DNA of 64,000 bases, from NCBI RefSeq assembly GCF_006539145.1, contig NZ_BJML01000001.1, positions 682,001 through 746,000 on the forward strand, in the 5' to 3' direction. Origin of the DNA: Microbacterium testaceum (GTDB lineage Bacteria > Actinomycetota > Actinomycetes > Actinomycetales > Microbacteriaceae). The stretch's first letter is position 1. Each line of letters starts with the position of its first letter. Under the pieces are notes generated by a model that was not told where the DNA came from, made no database searches, and saw only the letters and a program-made list of their open reading frames with translations. A program made the position numbers and the translations under genes. This document shows, in pieces, positions 24,188 to 33,923 of this stretch.

Positions 24188-24579
24188 CGCAGCCCTCCTC
24201 GGCGCGTCACTCCGTCGTCTTCCTGGTCGGGAATGAGCTCCGCGGCGACGACGCCGACGATGGGGTCGGATTCGCCCATGATCTCGGTGGTCACCTCCAG
24301 GGTGCGAACGCGGGCGTTCTTCGTCGCCTTCGCGACCAGCTCCATCACCTCGGCGCTGACGCGTCGGCCCCCGCGGTCGAGCGCCGAGTCCGCGATCTCG
24401 AGGTCACGGATGACCCCCGCCGCGTCCACCTCGACCGAGATGTCCCGGGTGCGTGCCACGGCTTTCGCCCGTACATCCGCGATCGCGGCCTGGAGCATGG
24501 GCAGCTTCTCGCCGCGTTCCTGCGCCCGACGCGTATCTTCTTCGATCCGCGCGAGCGTCTCTTCCGGTGATCCGTACAC
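24184..24579 (-). CDS. YbaB/EbfC-like DNA-binding-family protein
   Basis: 131 residues from a GTG at 24579 (YGSPEETLARIEEDTRR follows). A helical N-terminal segment, a central strand region (ISVEVDAAGVIRDLEIADSAL) and a C-terminal helix (VSAEVMELVAKATKNA) give the YbaB/EbfC layout. In actinobacterial T7SS effector loci such a protein commonly heads the operon; its role there is not established. First gene of the five-gene minus-strand toxin operon, coupled to the next gene by ATGA. No strong ribosome site. Confidence 0.65.
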   Translation of the reverse strand: MYGSPEETLARIEEDTRRAQERGEKLPMLQAAIADVRAKAVARTRDISVEVDAAGVIRDLEIADSALDRGGRRVSAEVMELVAKATKNARVRTLEVTTEIMGESDPIVGVVAAELIPDQEDDGVTRRGGLR

Positions 24580-24703
24580 GCTGCGCCCCCACCCCAGGCC
24601 ACACGCGGCAGACGTTCCTCCACAACGCGCGGCAATCGTCACTTATCCACAGACGAGGTTAGGTCGGAAAGCCGTCGAACAGGATGAGAATCGTCTCATC
24701 CGC

Positions 24704-25009
24704 GTGCGAGCGCCTGGCTCAGTCGACGGCCTGCAGGGCACCCGCGCGCGCGGCGACGCCGACGGGCCGTGGGACCTGGTGGGCGAGGTCACGGTCACCG
24801 GGCCGCCGCCCGCGACGCTGTCACTCACGATGATCGACGGGTACGTGCCGGTCACGTGTTCGATGTGCTACCTCGGCGCCGATCTCAATCAGCTCGCGGC
24901 GATCGTCCGTTTTTTCCGCGACCATCCCGAAGAGCGCGGTGTGCTCGAGACCGGGGGAGAGGCGGCGCTCAACCGCGCAGCAGACGTGCTCCGTCCCGTC
25001 GGAGGCTGA
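24704..25009 (+). pseudogene. N-terminally truncated paralogue of the membrane protein at 27452-28231
   Basis: A GTG at 24704 gives 101 residues, and the reading frame is open. The sequence aligns with the C-terminal domain of the 27452-28231 product: RAPGSVDGLQGTRAR against REPAGLHLTPEGLTGIR, and LGADLNQLAAIVRFFRDHPE against LGSDPNQVATVVRYFRNDPA. The four or so transmembrane helices of the full protein are missing. It converges with the antiporter gene and is divergent from the toxin operon. I interpret it as a decayed duplicate, but a small soluble protein cannot be excluded. Confidence 0.6.
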
Positions 25010-25038
25010 TTACGACGCGGGACATCCCGCCGATCCCC

Positions 25039-26817
25039 CTACTCGCTCGCCTTCTCGAGCCCCCGCGTGCGGATCTCCTCGAGGTCGAGGCCCGCGAGGA
25101 TCTTCCGCGCGACGAGGTCGTCGATCGTTCCCTCGCGGCGTAGGCGCAGCAGCACCTCGCGTTTGCGCTCGAGGACGGCAAGCCGCAGTCGTTGCGCTTC
25201 CTTGTGGCGTAGCAGAGGAGAACGTTGGGTGACGTCGATGTCGTCGCTCACGGCGATCATCTGCAGGGGCCCGGTGAAGGCCGCTGCCTCGTCGGGGCTG
25301 TCCGCCGTGCTGTCGGCGCCCGCGCGGCGACGCTCGGCTTCGGGACCATCCGGCGGCACCGGTCCCGTCGATGACGGGTCATCGCCGAGCGACGCGTCGA
25401 GCTCGGCGAGGTCACGCTCTTCGATCGCGCGTTGCCGCGCGATGGCGCGGGCGTTCGCCAGCTCGAGACGCTCGTAGCCTTCGCGTCGCGCACGGTCGCG
25501 CACGCGATCGCTGATGCCGTGCTCGGTCGCCAGATCGTCGAGGGCCGCGAGGGCGGCACCCGAGATCGCGCGCTCGGCGAGCTCGTACTCCTCGATCGCG
25601 GCGTCGTCGTTCGGAAGCTTCGCCCACCGGATCACGGCGGGCAGCAGGGGGCCCTGGACGAGCAGGGTGAGCACGATCACACCCGCCGTGACGAACACGA
25701 TGGCGTCGCGACCTGCCACGGGTGCGCCCTCGGCCGTGGTGACCGGCACCGACAGGGCGATCGCGAGCGATACGGCGCCGCGGAATCCCGCCACCGTACT
25801 CACCACGCGTGATCGATGCCTCAGCGACCGCGATGACCCGGCGGCGGGTCGCGAGAACGGCGAGAAGAGCCACTGGAACAGATACCGCACCACGAAGAGG
25901 GCGATCCACGCCGCAACGGTGACCAGGAGCAGCAGACCGATCTCCGACCCCGAGATCTCGTGCAGCACGAGTTGCACCTCGAGCCCGATCAGCACGAAGA
26001 GCGCACCGTTGAGCAGGTAGACGCCGAAGGGCCACGTGGCATCCGCCGCTCGTCGCGACATCGCGGTGGTGATGCGCGGCGACACCCACGCCATGATCAG
26101 ACCCGCGAACACCACGGCGAGCACCCCTGAGGCTTCGACGAGTTCGGCGATGAGGAATGACACGAACGGGACGAGCACCATCGTGAGGTTGATCGTGAGC
26201 GTCGACTGCATGCGGCGCAGGGCGAAGAAGGCGGCCGCCGCCACCGCGATACCCGCCGCCGCGCCACCGAGGTACGACAGCAGCACCATGCCGGTGATCT
26301 GCAGCGGCGTGATCTGATCGCCGAGCAGAAGAGCGACGGCGATCGCGTAGAGCACGAGCGCGGTGCCGTCGTTGGTGAGGCTCTCGGCCTTGAGTTTCAT
26401 GAAGGTCTTGGCGGGCAACAGACGTCCGAGCGCTGCGACGGCCGTGGCGTCGGGCGGAGCGACTGCCGCACCGAGCACGAGGGCTGCCTCCCACGGCACC
26501 CCCATCCAGGTCGCGACCCCGGCGACGGCGAAAGCGGATGCCACGACGAGAAGCGTGCTCATCGGGATGATGTAGCGCAGCGACCGGCGCACCGACCTCA
26601 GAGAGGTCGTCCACGCCTCGCGGAACAGCATGACGGGCAGGAAGAGCAGGAGAACGGTCTCGGGCGGGAGCTCGATCTGACGGAGCTCGGGGATGAAGCC
26701 GAGCGCGAGGCCGATGACCAGCAGCACGAGCGGTGTCGCGACGCGCAGTCGGGGAGCCAGGACGGTGCCCACGAGCATCGCCAATCCCAGCAGAACCGTG
26801 ATTTCGAGTCCTTGCAT
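25039..26817 (-). CDS. Na+/H+ antiporter of the CPA1/NhaP type
   Basis: 592 residues from the ATG at 26817. About 12 transmembrane helices occupy residues 1-410. Family motifs include LLLFLPVMLFREAW, the ion-binding region AAVAPPDATAVAALGR (the Asp of the ND/PD motif), ESLTNDGTALVLY with its conserved Asn-Asp, and RGAVSLAIALSVP. A cytoplasmic tail of about 180 residues is charged and helical (ELANARAIARQRAIEERDLAEL), probably regulatory. It exchanges cytoplasmic Na+ or K+ for protons across the membrane. Isolated gene inserted between two paralogous plus-strand loci. Confidence 0.9.
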   Translation of the reverse strand: MQGLEITVLLGLAMLVGTVLAPRLRVATPLVLLVIGLALGFIPELRQIELPPETVLLLFLPVMLFREAWTTSLRSVRRSLRYIIPMSTLLVVASAFAVAGVATWMGVPWEAALVLGAAVAPPDATAVAALGRLLPAKTFMKLKAESLTNDGTALVLYAIAVALLLGDQITPLQITGMVLLSYLGGAAAGIAVAAAAFFALRRMQSTLTINLTMVLVPFVSFLIAELVEASGVLAVVFAGLIMAWVSPRITTAMSRRAADATWPFGVYLLNGALFVLIGLEVQLVLHEISGSEIGLLLLVTVAAWIALFVVRYLFQWLFSPFSRPAAGSSRSLRHRSRVVSTVAGFRGAVSLAIALSVPVTTAEGAPVAGRDAIVFVTAGVIVLTLLVQGPLLPAVIRWAKLPNDDAAIEEYELAERAISGAALAALDDLATEHGISDRVRDRARREGYERLELANARAIARQRAIEERDLAELDASLGDDPSSTGPVPPDGPEAERRRAGADSTADSPDEAAAFTGPLQMIAVSDDIDVTQRSPLLRHKEAQRLRLAVLERKREVLLRLRREGTIDDLVARKILAGLDLEEIRTRGLEKASE

Positions 26818-26978
26818 GCCTGCCGCCTTCCGCCGTGCCCCTGAGCACAGCGTAGAGATGTGCGTGGACATTCCCGATTTCTTGCCCATGCGTTCGCAGG
26901 AGTGTCCACGGGCAACCTACGGGCGATCCTTTACGGCCGCACTAGTCTGGCTAGACGTTCGGCGATCGGGGATCTTTG

Positions 26979-27449
26979 ATGTCGCTCGTCGGAAACAGCG
27001 GAGACACGATGCGGCGCGAGGTCATCGTGCCACCCGCTCTCTACCTGCCTCTCGCGGACGATCCCGATAGGCGCGGGCGACTTGCCGTCGTCCAGAAGCT
27101 CGCCGGCAACGTGATCGACGTCGTCTCCCTCGCCGCTGATGTCGCAGAGGGCGGTTCGCTCAGCTCCGGCATCGCGGAGATCGCGGGAGGGATGGCCGGC
27201 GGTGCCGGAGCTGCGGCGGCCGGTGGAGCTGCGGCAGCCGCCCTTGGAAGCAACCCGGTCGGGTGGGTCATCGGCGGAACGGTCATCGGCGGCCTTGCCA
27301 TTGGAGCCGGTGCCAGGTGGTTGTGGGAGGCCGCGGTCCCCCTGGACTCACGCGAAACCGTCGACGACTGCTTCACCGGGCGTCAGCCGAGGTTGGAAGG
27401 GTATGTTCCCCCGTCCCCCCGATCGCAGCCGTCTCAAGGAGCGAACTGA
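26979..27449 (+). CDS. Gly/Ala-rich hypothetical protein with a glycine-zipper segment
   Basis: 156 residues from the ATG at 26979, one codon after an in-frame TTG. The N-terminal third is polar (VIVPPALYLPLADDPDRRG). Residues 70-115 are a Gly/Ala-rich hydrophobic stretch (GGMAGGAGAAAAGGAAAAAL then VGWVIGGTVIGGLAIGAG) resembling a glycine zipper or membrane-inserting hairpin. The C-terminus is polar and Pro-rich. Such segments occur in T7SS-associated effectors and in pore-forming proteins, but no family is recognised. It precedes the membrane protein gene by 2 bases, in one operon. Confidence 0.6.
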   Translation: MSLVGNSGDTMRREVIVPPALYLPLADDPDRRGRLAVVQKLAGNVIDVVSLAADVAEGGSLSSGIAEIAGGMAGGAGAAAAGGAAAAALGSNPVGWVIGGTVIGGLAIGAGARWLWEAAVPLDSRETVDDCFTGRQPRLEGYVPPSPRSQPSQGAN

Positions 27450-27451
27450 CC

Positions 27452-28231
27452 GTGGCCATCAGCACGATGTCTCCCCGACTTCCGTCCACCGACCCGCGCA
27501 TCCCCGTCTTCCCGAATGGTCGGCGTCCCACCTGGCTCGTCGCCGTCGTCGTTCTGTTCGCCGCCCTCCCCGTCCTCATGGCGGTCGCCGACGACCGGGT
27601 CGGGCTGCGCCTGATGATGGGAGCGCTGACCCTCACCATCCTCGGGGCGGCGGCGTGCCTGCATGTGCTTTTCCGCACGATCCAGGAACGCCTCCTGCGC
27701 GTCGACCAGTCGGCATCCGGGATCTGGTTCCGTCCGACTCCGGCGGCGACCGCGGTGCCCTTCGTGTGGGGAGCGCTGCTCCTTCTTCCCGCAATCGCCC
27801 AGATCGTGGTGGATGCCGGGAACCTTGCAACCATGCCGTCGTTCCTCCTGACCCGCGCGCCCTATGCCCTGGGCCTCTTCGGCGTCGGCGTACTCGTCGT
27901 GAGTGCTCTGCGTCCGCGCGAGCCCGCCGGTCTGCATCTGACGCCGGAAGGTCTCACAGGCATCCGGGGTAGAGGTCGAGTGAACTGGTCGTGGGATGAG
28001 CTCGCCGAGGTCGGGGTCGGCTCGGGTCCGGTCGCCAAGCTTCACCTCATCGCCGCGGGGGCTGGCCCGCGCGTCGAGGCACCGATGCTCGCGCTCGGCT
28101 CAGACCCCAATCAGGTGGCGACCGTCGTCCGGTACTTCCGCAACGATCCGGCGGCTCGTTCGCAGTTGAGCGAGAAGGGCCCCATGGTCCTTCGCCGAGT
28201 GGACGACTCTCTTCGCGCTCTCGAGCGCTGA
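27452..28231 (+). CDS. Four-helix membrane protein with C-terminal PH-like domain
   Basis: 259 residues from a GTG at 27452, with AAGGAG about 10 bases upstream; an ATG at 27467 is possible. Four hydrophobic helices lie near residues 25-45, 52-72, 98-118 and 132-150. The C-terminal 100 residues (LHLTPEGLTGIRGRGRVNWS, WDELAEVGVGSG, SDPNQVATVVRYFRNDPA) look like a bacterial PH-type soluble domain. A truncated copy of that domain lies at 24704-25009. Unknown role; proximity to the toxin locus hints at, but does not prove, a connection with it. Confidence 0.65.
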   Translation: MAISTMSPRLPSTDPRIPVFPNGRRPTWLVAVVVLFAALPVLMAVADDRVGLRLMMGALTLTILGAAACLHVLFRTIQERLLRVDQSASGIWFRPTPAATAVPFVWGALLLLPAIAQIVVDAGNLATMPSFLLTRAPYALGLFGVGVLVVSALRPREPAGLHLTPEGLTGIRGRGRVNWSWDELAEVGVGSGPVAKLHLIAAGAGPRVEAPMLALGSDPNQVATVVRYFRNDPAARSQLSEKGPMVLRRVDDSLRALER

Positions 28232-28292
28232 CCGGCGGCGCGCAGGAATCCCGCGATACCGCGAGCGCGGACCCCGCGAGCCCTCGCGGCGC

Positions 28293-31200
28293 TCACTCCG
28301 CCGCCAGCCCCACCTTCGCCTTCGCCCACGATCGTCCGCGGGTGTCCTTGAGGATGTCGTACTCGACGTCGACGTGCGGCTCGATCGCGCTGTACTTGTC
28401 GTTCGGGGCACCGATGACGAGCTGGAAGCCCAGGCCGCGCCACGCGCCGATCGCGCGCTTGGTGAAGTGCGCGTCGGCTTTGATGAGTGCCTCGTCGAGG
28501 AACACCGGGGCGTACCGCGGCCGCTCGGAACCGGCATCCCCGAGTTGGTAGCGCAGAGCAGCGCCGACGATGAAGGCGATGAGCTCCTGCGACTCGCCTC
28601 CCGACTTCTCGCCGATGTGGTCATAGAGGGCGACGTGCTCGCCGGTGTCGGCGCGGAAGCGCTCGGCGCTGACCCGCACGTGGTTGCGCACGTCGACGAG
28701 GTCGGCGAAGTCGGGTGCGGTCGGCCGGATGCGGCCGATGAGCCGCGCCATCCGCCCGTACACGGCTTCGCGCTCCTCATCCGATGAGGCGGCGTCGATC
28801 GCGGCTCGCACGTCGCGGAGCTCCCGGCGGAAGCGCTTGCGCACCTCCGACTGGCTCTCGCGCGGCACGATCTGCAGCCGGTGCTCGTCGTCGTAGAACG
28901 GCAGGTCCCGCATGATGTCGTTGATCGGCGCAATCCGCTCGCGGATCTCGCGCAGGGCCCGGGTGAGAGCGGAGTCGAGGCTCGTGAGGTCGTTGCCCGA
29001 CAGGCGCAGCAAGGAGTCGCGCCACTCCGCCTCGAGCTCGTGCAGCCCGCTGGCTTCGAGATCGGCGAGGATCCGCTCGAAGTCGCCGAGCGACTCGTCG
29101 GGGTCGGCGAGCAGGTTCGGGCTCGGCCACCGGTCGGTGAACGCGGTCATCGTGCGGCGGAGGCTCTCGCGCTGGTCGGCCCACGTCTCCTGCGCCGCAC
29201 GCTGCTCCTCGAGCAGACGCTTCGACGCCGACTCCAGGGCCGCGTCGAATCGGGCGAGCTGCTGTGACGGCGTGGCGTCGGACGAACCGGGCGCCACGAA
29301 GAGGCTGTCCAGATAGCCCGCTTCGTCGTCGGTGAGCGTGAGCCCCGCGTCCTCGGCGTGTTCGAGACGCACGTGCGCGGCATCCACGTCGTCGGTGATC
29401 TGCGCCCACCGCGCCGCGAGCGCCTGCTGCTCGGTCTTGGCCCCGCCGATCTCTTCGCGCAGACGCGCGGCGCGGGCACGGGTGCCCGAGATCTGTTCCT
29501 GCAGTTCGGCGATCCGCGGGTTTCCGGCGGTGATCTCGACGATCGTCTCGTTCCAGCGGTCGAGTTCGCGCTGGACGGATGCCACGTCGACCTGGTCCCA
29601 GGTCAGGTCCTCGATCTTCTCGTACGCGCCGCGCCGGTCGTCGAACGCGTCGAGCGCGGCCGCGGCTTCGTCGACCGCGGCCTTGGCGGCGGTCAGATCC
29701 CGGCGCATCGTGACGATCTGCTCGCCGAGCTCTGTCAGCCGCACGCGGGAGGAGAACCCGAGAACGCTGTGACGGATCGACCCGCCGTGAGCACCGCGCG
29801 CGCCCTGGCTCGTCTGCCCCGAGATCGTCAGCGCCATGCGGTGCCGCGACAATTCGGCCGCGGCATCCACGCAGACGAAGGCGAACTGCTGATCGAGCCG
29901 GTCCTGCAGCCACCCGGTGAAGGGGGAGCGCCGGTACTCTAGGCGCCCCGGCAGCGTCGCGGGGTCGAGCCCGGTGCGCTCGGGCAGGTCGGTCGACACG
30001 CCCTCGAACCGCAGGCGCTCCGACAGTCGAACGCCGTCGATCGCGGAGCGGAAGGATGCCAGGTGTGCGGCATCCACGAGCAGCGTCGTCGCGAATCCGC
30101 CCAGGGCGAGCGTGAACGCCCCGCGCCAGGGCTCGAACTCGGTGCGGACGTCGACGAGCTCGGCGACGAACGGCAGCTCGGCGGCGGTCAGCCCGGCGGC
30201 CTCGGCCAGCGCCTCACGGGCCTCGTGCAGGCGCGGGGGGATGTTGTCGTCGCGGGTCTGCGTGCGCCGGTGTTCTGTCTCGAGGGCGGACAGCTGCTGG
30301 CGCAGATCGGTGTGCCGGCTGCTCGCGGCGACGAACGCGTCGCGCACGGCGGCCTTCGCATCCGCGTCGCCCAGGGTCTGCCGGGCCTCCTCGACGAGCG
30401 CGGCGAACTGCTTCTCGGACGACACCTCGGTCGACAGCACCGCGAGCGCCGCTTCGAACCGCTCGCGGTCGCGCTGCATGCCGGCGAGGCGCCGCTCGAG
30501 GTTCCGCAGCTCGCGCTGGGCGGCGTCGAGTCGATCGCCGCCGGCCGCGCGCAGCACGTCGCCGAGCCCCTCGCGCTCCGCTTCGGCGGCGTCGGCGAGG
30601 GCCTGGCGTTCGCGCACGAGCGCATCGGTGGCGTGCGTACGATCACGCAGCTCGGCCTCGACGGCGCCGAGCAGGTCGACCCGGCGCTGGGCGCGCCAGA
30701 GCGAGGCGCGCGAGTCGGGGTCGCCGAGGCGCCCGAGCGCGTCGATGAGGCGCAGGCGCTCGGCGGCGTCGTCGATGCGTGTCTTCATCCCGCGGATGGG
30801 CTGCAGCGCCCGCACCTGCTGGCGGGCTTCGAGCATGCGCGTGCGCGTCGATTCGAGGCCGTCGAAGTGCGTGACGACGGCGTCGGCGACCGCGAGCGTC
30901 TCGGGCTCCTCGAGCACCATGCGCTTGTACAGGTCGTCGACGGTGGTGATCTGCTGACCGGCCTGGATGCGCGCGAGCAGGCTCATCGCCTTCGTCCCCG
31001 CTCCCGCCGCCCCGATGCCGAGAACCGCGTGCAGCCGCGCCGAGAACTCGCGGTCGGTCGCGAGGGTGTCGAGGCCCGTGGCCCGTACCGCGGAGTCGGA
31101 GAGGTGGCTCTGTGCCGCCCGCTCGAGCTGGCGCAGGTCGAACGCGCCGTGCACGCTCGCGCGCACCTTGACGGCGTCGTCGAGCGTGCGGGCGGCGGCG

Positions 31201-31643
31201 GGGAAGTACCAGGCCCGCACCGCGGTGAACCGTGCGCCGTCGTGGTCGGCCCAGGTCATGCCGATCGCGGTCCACGTGTCGACGCCGTCGCCGCGCAGCA
31301 CCCGCACCTTCGTGCCCTCGTCGGTGCGCGACTCGTCGAGCTTGCCGCGGCCGTACGAGAGGATGTTGCGCTGCTCCTGCCCGCGCGGCCGACCCACGAC
31401 GGCACCGTTCGAGGCGCCGTTGAAGGGGGTCGTGTGCGGCATCATCAGCGCGACGTACGCATCCATGAGGGTGGACTTGCCCGAGCCCGATCCGCCGCAC
31501 AGCAGCGTCGCGGTCGGCGCGAAGCGCACGCGGTGCGTGCCGTCGTATCCGCCCCAGTTGATCAGCTGCAGGTCTTCGGCGACCCACTGCTGCCCGCGGG
31601 AGGCGGCGGGGATCAGCCCGAACAGCGTCTCGAGCATGGTCAT
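28293..31643 (-). CDS. jetC: JetC: SMC-like ATPase of a Wadjet/MksB-type system
   Basis: 1116 residues. An SbcC/MukB-like ATPase: P-loop [17 protein letters not shown] near residues 48-64, two long coiled-coil regions separated by a hinge-like part, signature [14 protein letters not shown] near 1009 and Walker [14 protein letters not shown] near 1043. It is the motor of Wadjet (MksB), which extrudes DNA loops and marks small circular plasmids for cleavage. The ATG overlaps the jetB stop (ATGA), with GGAGGAG as ribosome site. The gene order jetA-jetB-jetC is that of Wadjet, but the nuclease gene jetD, which normally follows, is absent: only 61 bases separate jetC from a convergent gene. Confidence 0.88.
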   Translation of the reverse strand: MTMLETLFGLIPAASRGQQWVAEDLQLINWGGYDGTHRVRFAPTATLLCGGSGSGKSTLMDAYVALMMPHTTPFNGASNGAVVGRPRGQEQRNILSYGRGKLDESRTDEGTKVRVLRGDGVDTWTAIGMTWADHDGARFTAVRAWYFPAAARTLDDAVKVRASVHGAFDLRQLERAAQSHLSDSAVRATGLDTLATDREFSARLHAVLGIGAAGAGTKAMSLLARIQAGQQITTVDDLYKRMVLEEPETLAVADAVVTHFDGLESTRTRMLEARQQVRALQPIRGMKTRIDDAAERLRLIDALGRLGDPDSRASLWRAQRRVDLLGAVEAELRDRTHATDALVRERQALADAAEAEREGLGDVLRAAGGDRLDAAQRELRNLERRLAGMQRDRERFEAALAVLSTEVSSEKQFAALVEEARQTLGDADAKAAVRDAFVAASSRHTDLRQQLSALETEHRRTQTRDDNIPPRLHEAREALAEAAGLTAAELPFVAELVDVRTEFEPWRGAFTLALGGFATTLLVDAAHLASFRSAIDGVRLSERLRFEGVSTDLPERTGLDPATLPGRLEYRRSPFTGWLQDRLDQQFAFVCVDAAAELSRHRMALTISGQTSQGARGAHGGSIRHSVLGFSSRVRLTELGEQIVTMRRDLTAAKAAVDEAAAALDAFDDRRGAYEKIEDLTWDQVDVASVQRELDRWNETIVEITAGNPRIAELQEQISGTRARAARLREEIGGAKTEQQALAARWAQITDDVDAAHVRLEHAEDAGLTLTDDEAGYLDSLFVAPGSSDATPSQQLARFDAALESASKRLLEEQRAAQETWADQRESLRRTMTAFTDRWPSPNLLADPDESLGDFERILADLEASGLHELEAEWRDSLLRLSGNDLTSLDSALTRALREIRERIAPINDIMRDLPFYDDEHRLQIVPRESQSEVRKRFRRELRDVRAAIDAASSDEEREAVYGRMARLIGRIRPTAPDFADLVDVRNHVRVSAERFRADTGEHVALYDHIGEKSGGESQELIAFIVGAALRYQLGDAGSERPRYAPVFLDEALIKADAHFTKRAIGAWRGLGFQLVIGAPNDKYSAIEPHVDVEYDILKDTRGRSWAKAKVGLAAE

Positions 31644-32368
31644 GCGCGCTCCTCCTCGAGGATTCCGGATGCCACGGCGTCGGCGTCGTCGGTCAGGGGC
31701 GTCGGGGTGTCGGCATCCCGTGTCTGCTCCTCCAACCACCGCTGCAGATCGCGCAGCACCTCGGCGCTGAGCACGATCTCGATGAGCGGCCCGATGCGGT
31801 AGCGCCCCTCGGACTCCTCCTCGATGATGCCCTCGCGATCGAGACGGGCGATGGCGGTGCGGACGGCGCGTTGCTGGCTCGCGCGCGTGCCATCCGTTTC
31901 GCTGAAGTAGGTGAGCACGGTCTGCTCCACCTCTTCGACGTCGACGCGGGCGGATGCCGTGCCCGCGGTCGTCTCGCGCTGGAACACCGTCCGCAGGTAC
32001 ACCAGCACCAGCGTCTCGGCGCGCGAGTACGCCTCGTCCTTCAGCAGGATCGGCACGTCGACGTCGTCGCTGCGGACCTGCTCCTTGTACGCGACCCCGC
32101 GGGCGTGGTCGACGACGAGGCGCACGAACAGGTCGTTCAGGCGCGACTCGATCATCTGCTGATGCTCGAGCAGCAGCTTCCACTCGGCGGGGGAATTCTC
32201 TGCGACGAGGAAGCGGCGCTGCAGAATGCGCACGAGCACGCGCCGCACGTCGGCGTCGAGGATGCCGCGATCGCCGGCGAACAGCGCGTCGGGGTCGTTC
32301 TCCATCGCCACCGGGGCGATGAAGGCGGGGGTGTCCGTGTCAGGGGCGGACGGGTCGATGTCAGTCAT
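31640..32368 (-). CDS. jetB: JetB: DUF4194 (MksE-like kleisin-associated subunit)
   Basis: 242 residues. The conserved core [37 protein letters not shown] and [20 protein letters not shown] is that of DUF4194/MksE, the winged-helix subunit that binds the kleisin JetA. The start overlaps the jetA stop by 8 bases and the stop overlaps the jetC start. Start chosen at [10 protein letters not shown]; an ATG two codons upstream is equally possible. Confidence 0.85.
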   Translation of the reverse strand: MTDIDPSAPDTDTPAFIAPVAMENDPDALFAGDRGILDADVRRVLVRILQRRFLVAENSPAEWKLLLEHQQMIESRLNDLFVRLVVDHARGVAYKEQVRSDDVDVPILLKDEAYSRAETLVLVYLRTVFQRETTAGTASARVDVEEVEQTVLTYFSETDGTRASQQRAVRTAIARLDREGIIEEESEGRYRIGPLIEIVLSAEVLRDLQRWLEEQTRDADTPTPLTDDADAVASGILEEERA

Positions 32369-33866
32369 CGGCATCCGTTTCTGTGGCAGTCGGGGGTTCC
32401 GCGTCCGAGACGCGGGCGGGCGCAGCGGTGACCGCGCCGAAGGCGAAGCGCCGGGTGGTGCCGTCGGGGCGCACGGCCTCGACGATCGAGACGTCGTCGG
32501 TCTCGACCAGGCCCTCGCGGTGGACGATCTCGAGCAGACCGACGAGGTCGACCGGGCGCCGGGTCTCGGCATCCGCTCCCGCGAAGGCCGTCGCGAGGTC
32601 GAAGCCACCGGGAAGCGTGGCCACGTACGCCTCCAGCTCGGCGTAGTGCGGGCCGCCCCACGCGCGCGTGTCGGCGTTCACGAACTCGACGTCGGAGTCC
32701 CCGGATGCCAACGGCTCCGGCGCCCCGGGAGGACGCACGTCGCTGAGGGAACGACGCAGGTGCCCGATGTCGGCGAGGGGGAGCGTCCGCACGGGCTCGA
32801 CGCGGCCGGGGGAGCGGGTCTGGCTCCAGCGGTGCAGCCCCGCCATGACCGAGCGCAGCAGGTCGTCGACGTGTCGGTCGCGGATCGGGTCGTGTGTGCG
32901 CACCTGCGCGGTGATCACGTGCGAGGCCCGCCGCTGGGCGGTGAGCACCTCCTGCACGCCGGCCTCGACGCGGCGCGCGATCGCGTCGAGCTCTCCGCGC
33001 TGCTCGGGGGTCATCAGGCGCGAGAACGGCTGGGTGAGCACGGCGTGCAGCTGGTCGGTGAGGTCGTCGATGTCCTCGGGGTCGCCGATCAGGCGCAGCG
33101 CGCCCTGGAACGCCCGACCCTCGGGGGTCGCCTGCATCACCTGACGCCCGCGCTCGAGGTACTCGCGCAGCACCTCGCCGGTGGGACGCACGTCGCGACG
33201 CAACTCGGCGACCACGTCGCGCTGCATCGCGGCGATCGACTCGGCCACGCGCGAGAAGTCGGCGGGGAGTTCTCGCGCGAGGTGGATGACGTTCTCGGCC
33301 TCTTCGAGCAGATGATCGTCGTCGAGCGGTTCGACGACGCCCTCGTCGAGGGCGGCGATCTCGGCGTCAAGGGCCGCTCTCTCTTCGAGCAGCGCCTCGC
33401 GGCGACGACCGGGGTCGCTCTCGGCGTCGCGCGCGAGCCGGTCGACGGCATCGAGTAGGGTCCGCACGCGAGAGCGCGAGACGCGCGCGCGCCCGCCGCC
33501 GGCGCGACCGGCGATCTCGAGGGCGCCGACCGCGTGCGCCGAGAGCCGGTACACCTCGACGTCGTCTTCGATCTGCAGACCGAGCCACCCCACGCGCACC
33601 CACCCGCGGCAGATCTCTCGAGCGGAACCCGCGGGGATCCGCCGGTCATCGTCGGTGTCGATGCCCGCCGCGCGCAGCTCGTCGATCGCCTCGGCCACCT
33701 CGACGTGGGCGTCGGCGACCGCGACGGCGGGTCGGTCGGGGGTGAAGACGATCGACAGCACCGCGACGACGAACGGCGCGAACCGTCCGTGCAGCAGGTC
33801 GAGCGTCGGGTTCTTGAACGCCGTTACCGAGCGCAGGTACGCGGCTTCGGTTCGGGTGCTGCTCAC
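32361..33866 (-). CDS. jetA: JetA: DUF3375 (MksF-like kleisin subunit)
   Basis: 501 residues, the first gene of the operon. The N-terminus [19 protein letters not shown] and the following winged-helix region, together with a central coiled coil ([20 protein letters not shown]), match DUF3375/MksF, the kleisin of Wadjet-type SMC complexes. It should bridge the JetC heads and dimerise. A TAGACT -10 box lies 7 bases before the GTG, so the operon mRNA is probably leaderless. Base composition matches the core genome, unlike the Gabija-like island. Confidence 0.86.
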   Translation of the reverse strand: MSSTRTEAAYLRSVTAFKNPTLDLLHGRFAPFVVAVLSIVFTPDRPAVAVADAHVEVAEAIDELRAAGIDTDDDRRIPAGSAREICRGWVRVGWLGLQIEDDVEVYRLSAHAVGALEIAGRAGGGRARVSRSRVRTLLDAVDRLARDAESDPGRRREALLEERAALDAEIAALDEGVVEPLDDDHLLEEAENVIHLARELPADFSRVAESIAAMQRDVVAELRRDVRPTGEVLREYLERGRQVMQATPEGRAFQGALRLIGDPEDIDDLTDQLHAVLTQPFSRLMTPEQRGELDAIARRVEAGVQEVLTAQRRASHVITAQVRTHDPIRDRHVDDLLRSVMAGLHRWSQTRSPGRVEPVRTLPLADIGHLRRSLSDVRPPGAPEPLASGDSDVEFVNADTRAWGGPHYAELEAYVATLPGGFDLATAFAGADAETRRPVDLVGLLEIVHREGLVETDDVSIVEAVRPDGTTRRFAFGAVTAAPARVSDAEPPTATETDADD

Positions 33867-33873
33867 TGGCTGA

Positions 33874-33879
33874 AGTCTA
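33874..33879 (-). promoter_or_regulatory. -10 box TAGACT of the jetABC operon
   Basis: Minus-strand hexamer 7 bases before the jetA GTG. Confidence 0.5.
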
Positions 33880-33886
33880 CCGGCGG

Positions 33887-33902
33887 CACGGCGCGCGCCG
33901 TG
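33887..33902 (-). terminator. Hairpin between the GT39 gene and jetA
   Basis: CACGGC-GCGC-GCCGTG, 22 bases after the GT39 stop codon on the same strand; no T-run, so termination is only suggested. Confidence 0.35.
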
Positions 33903-33923
33903 GCGCGGTCCGTGGAGGGTCGA

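Noticed and set aside
21225..25009. A complete type VII secretion cluster
   Set aside because: No EccB, EccC, EccD, EccE or mycosin gene in the window; only effector-side genes are present.
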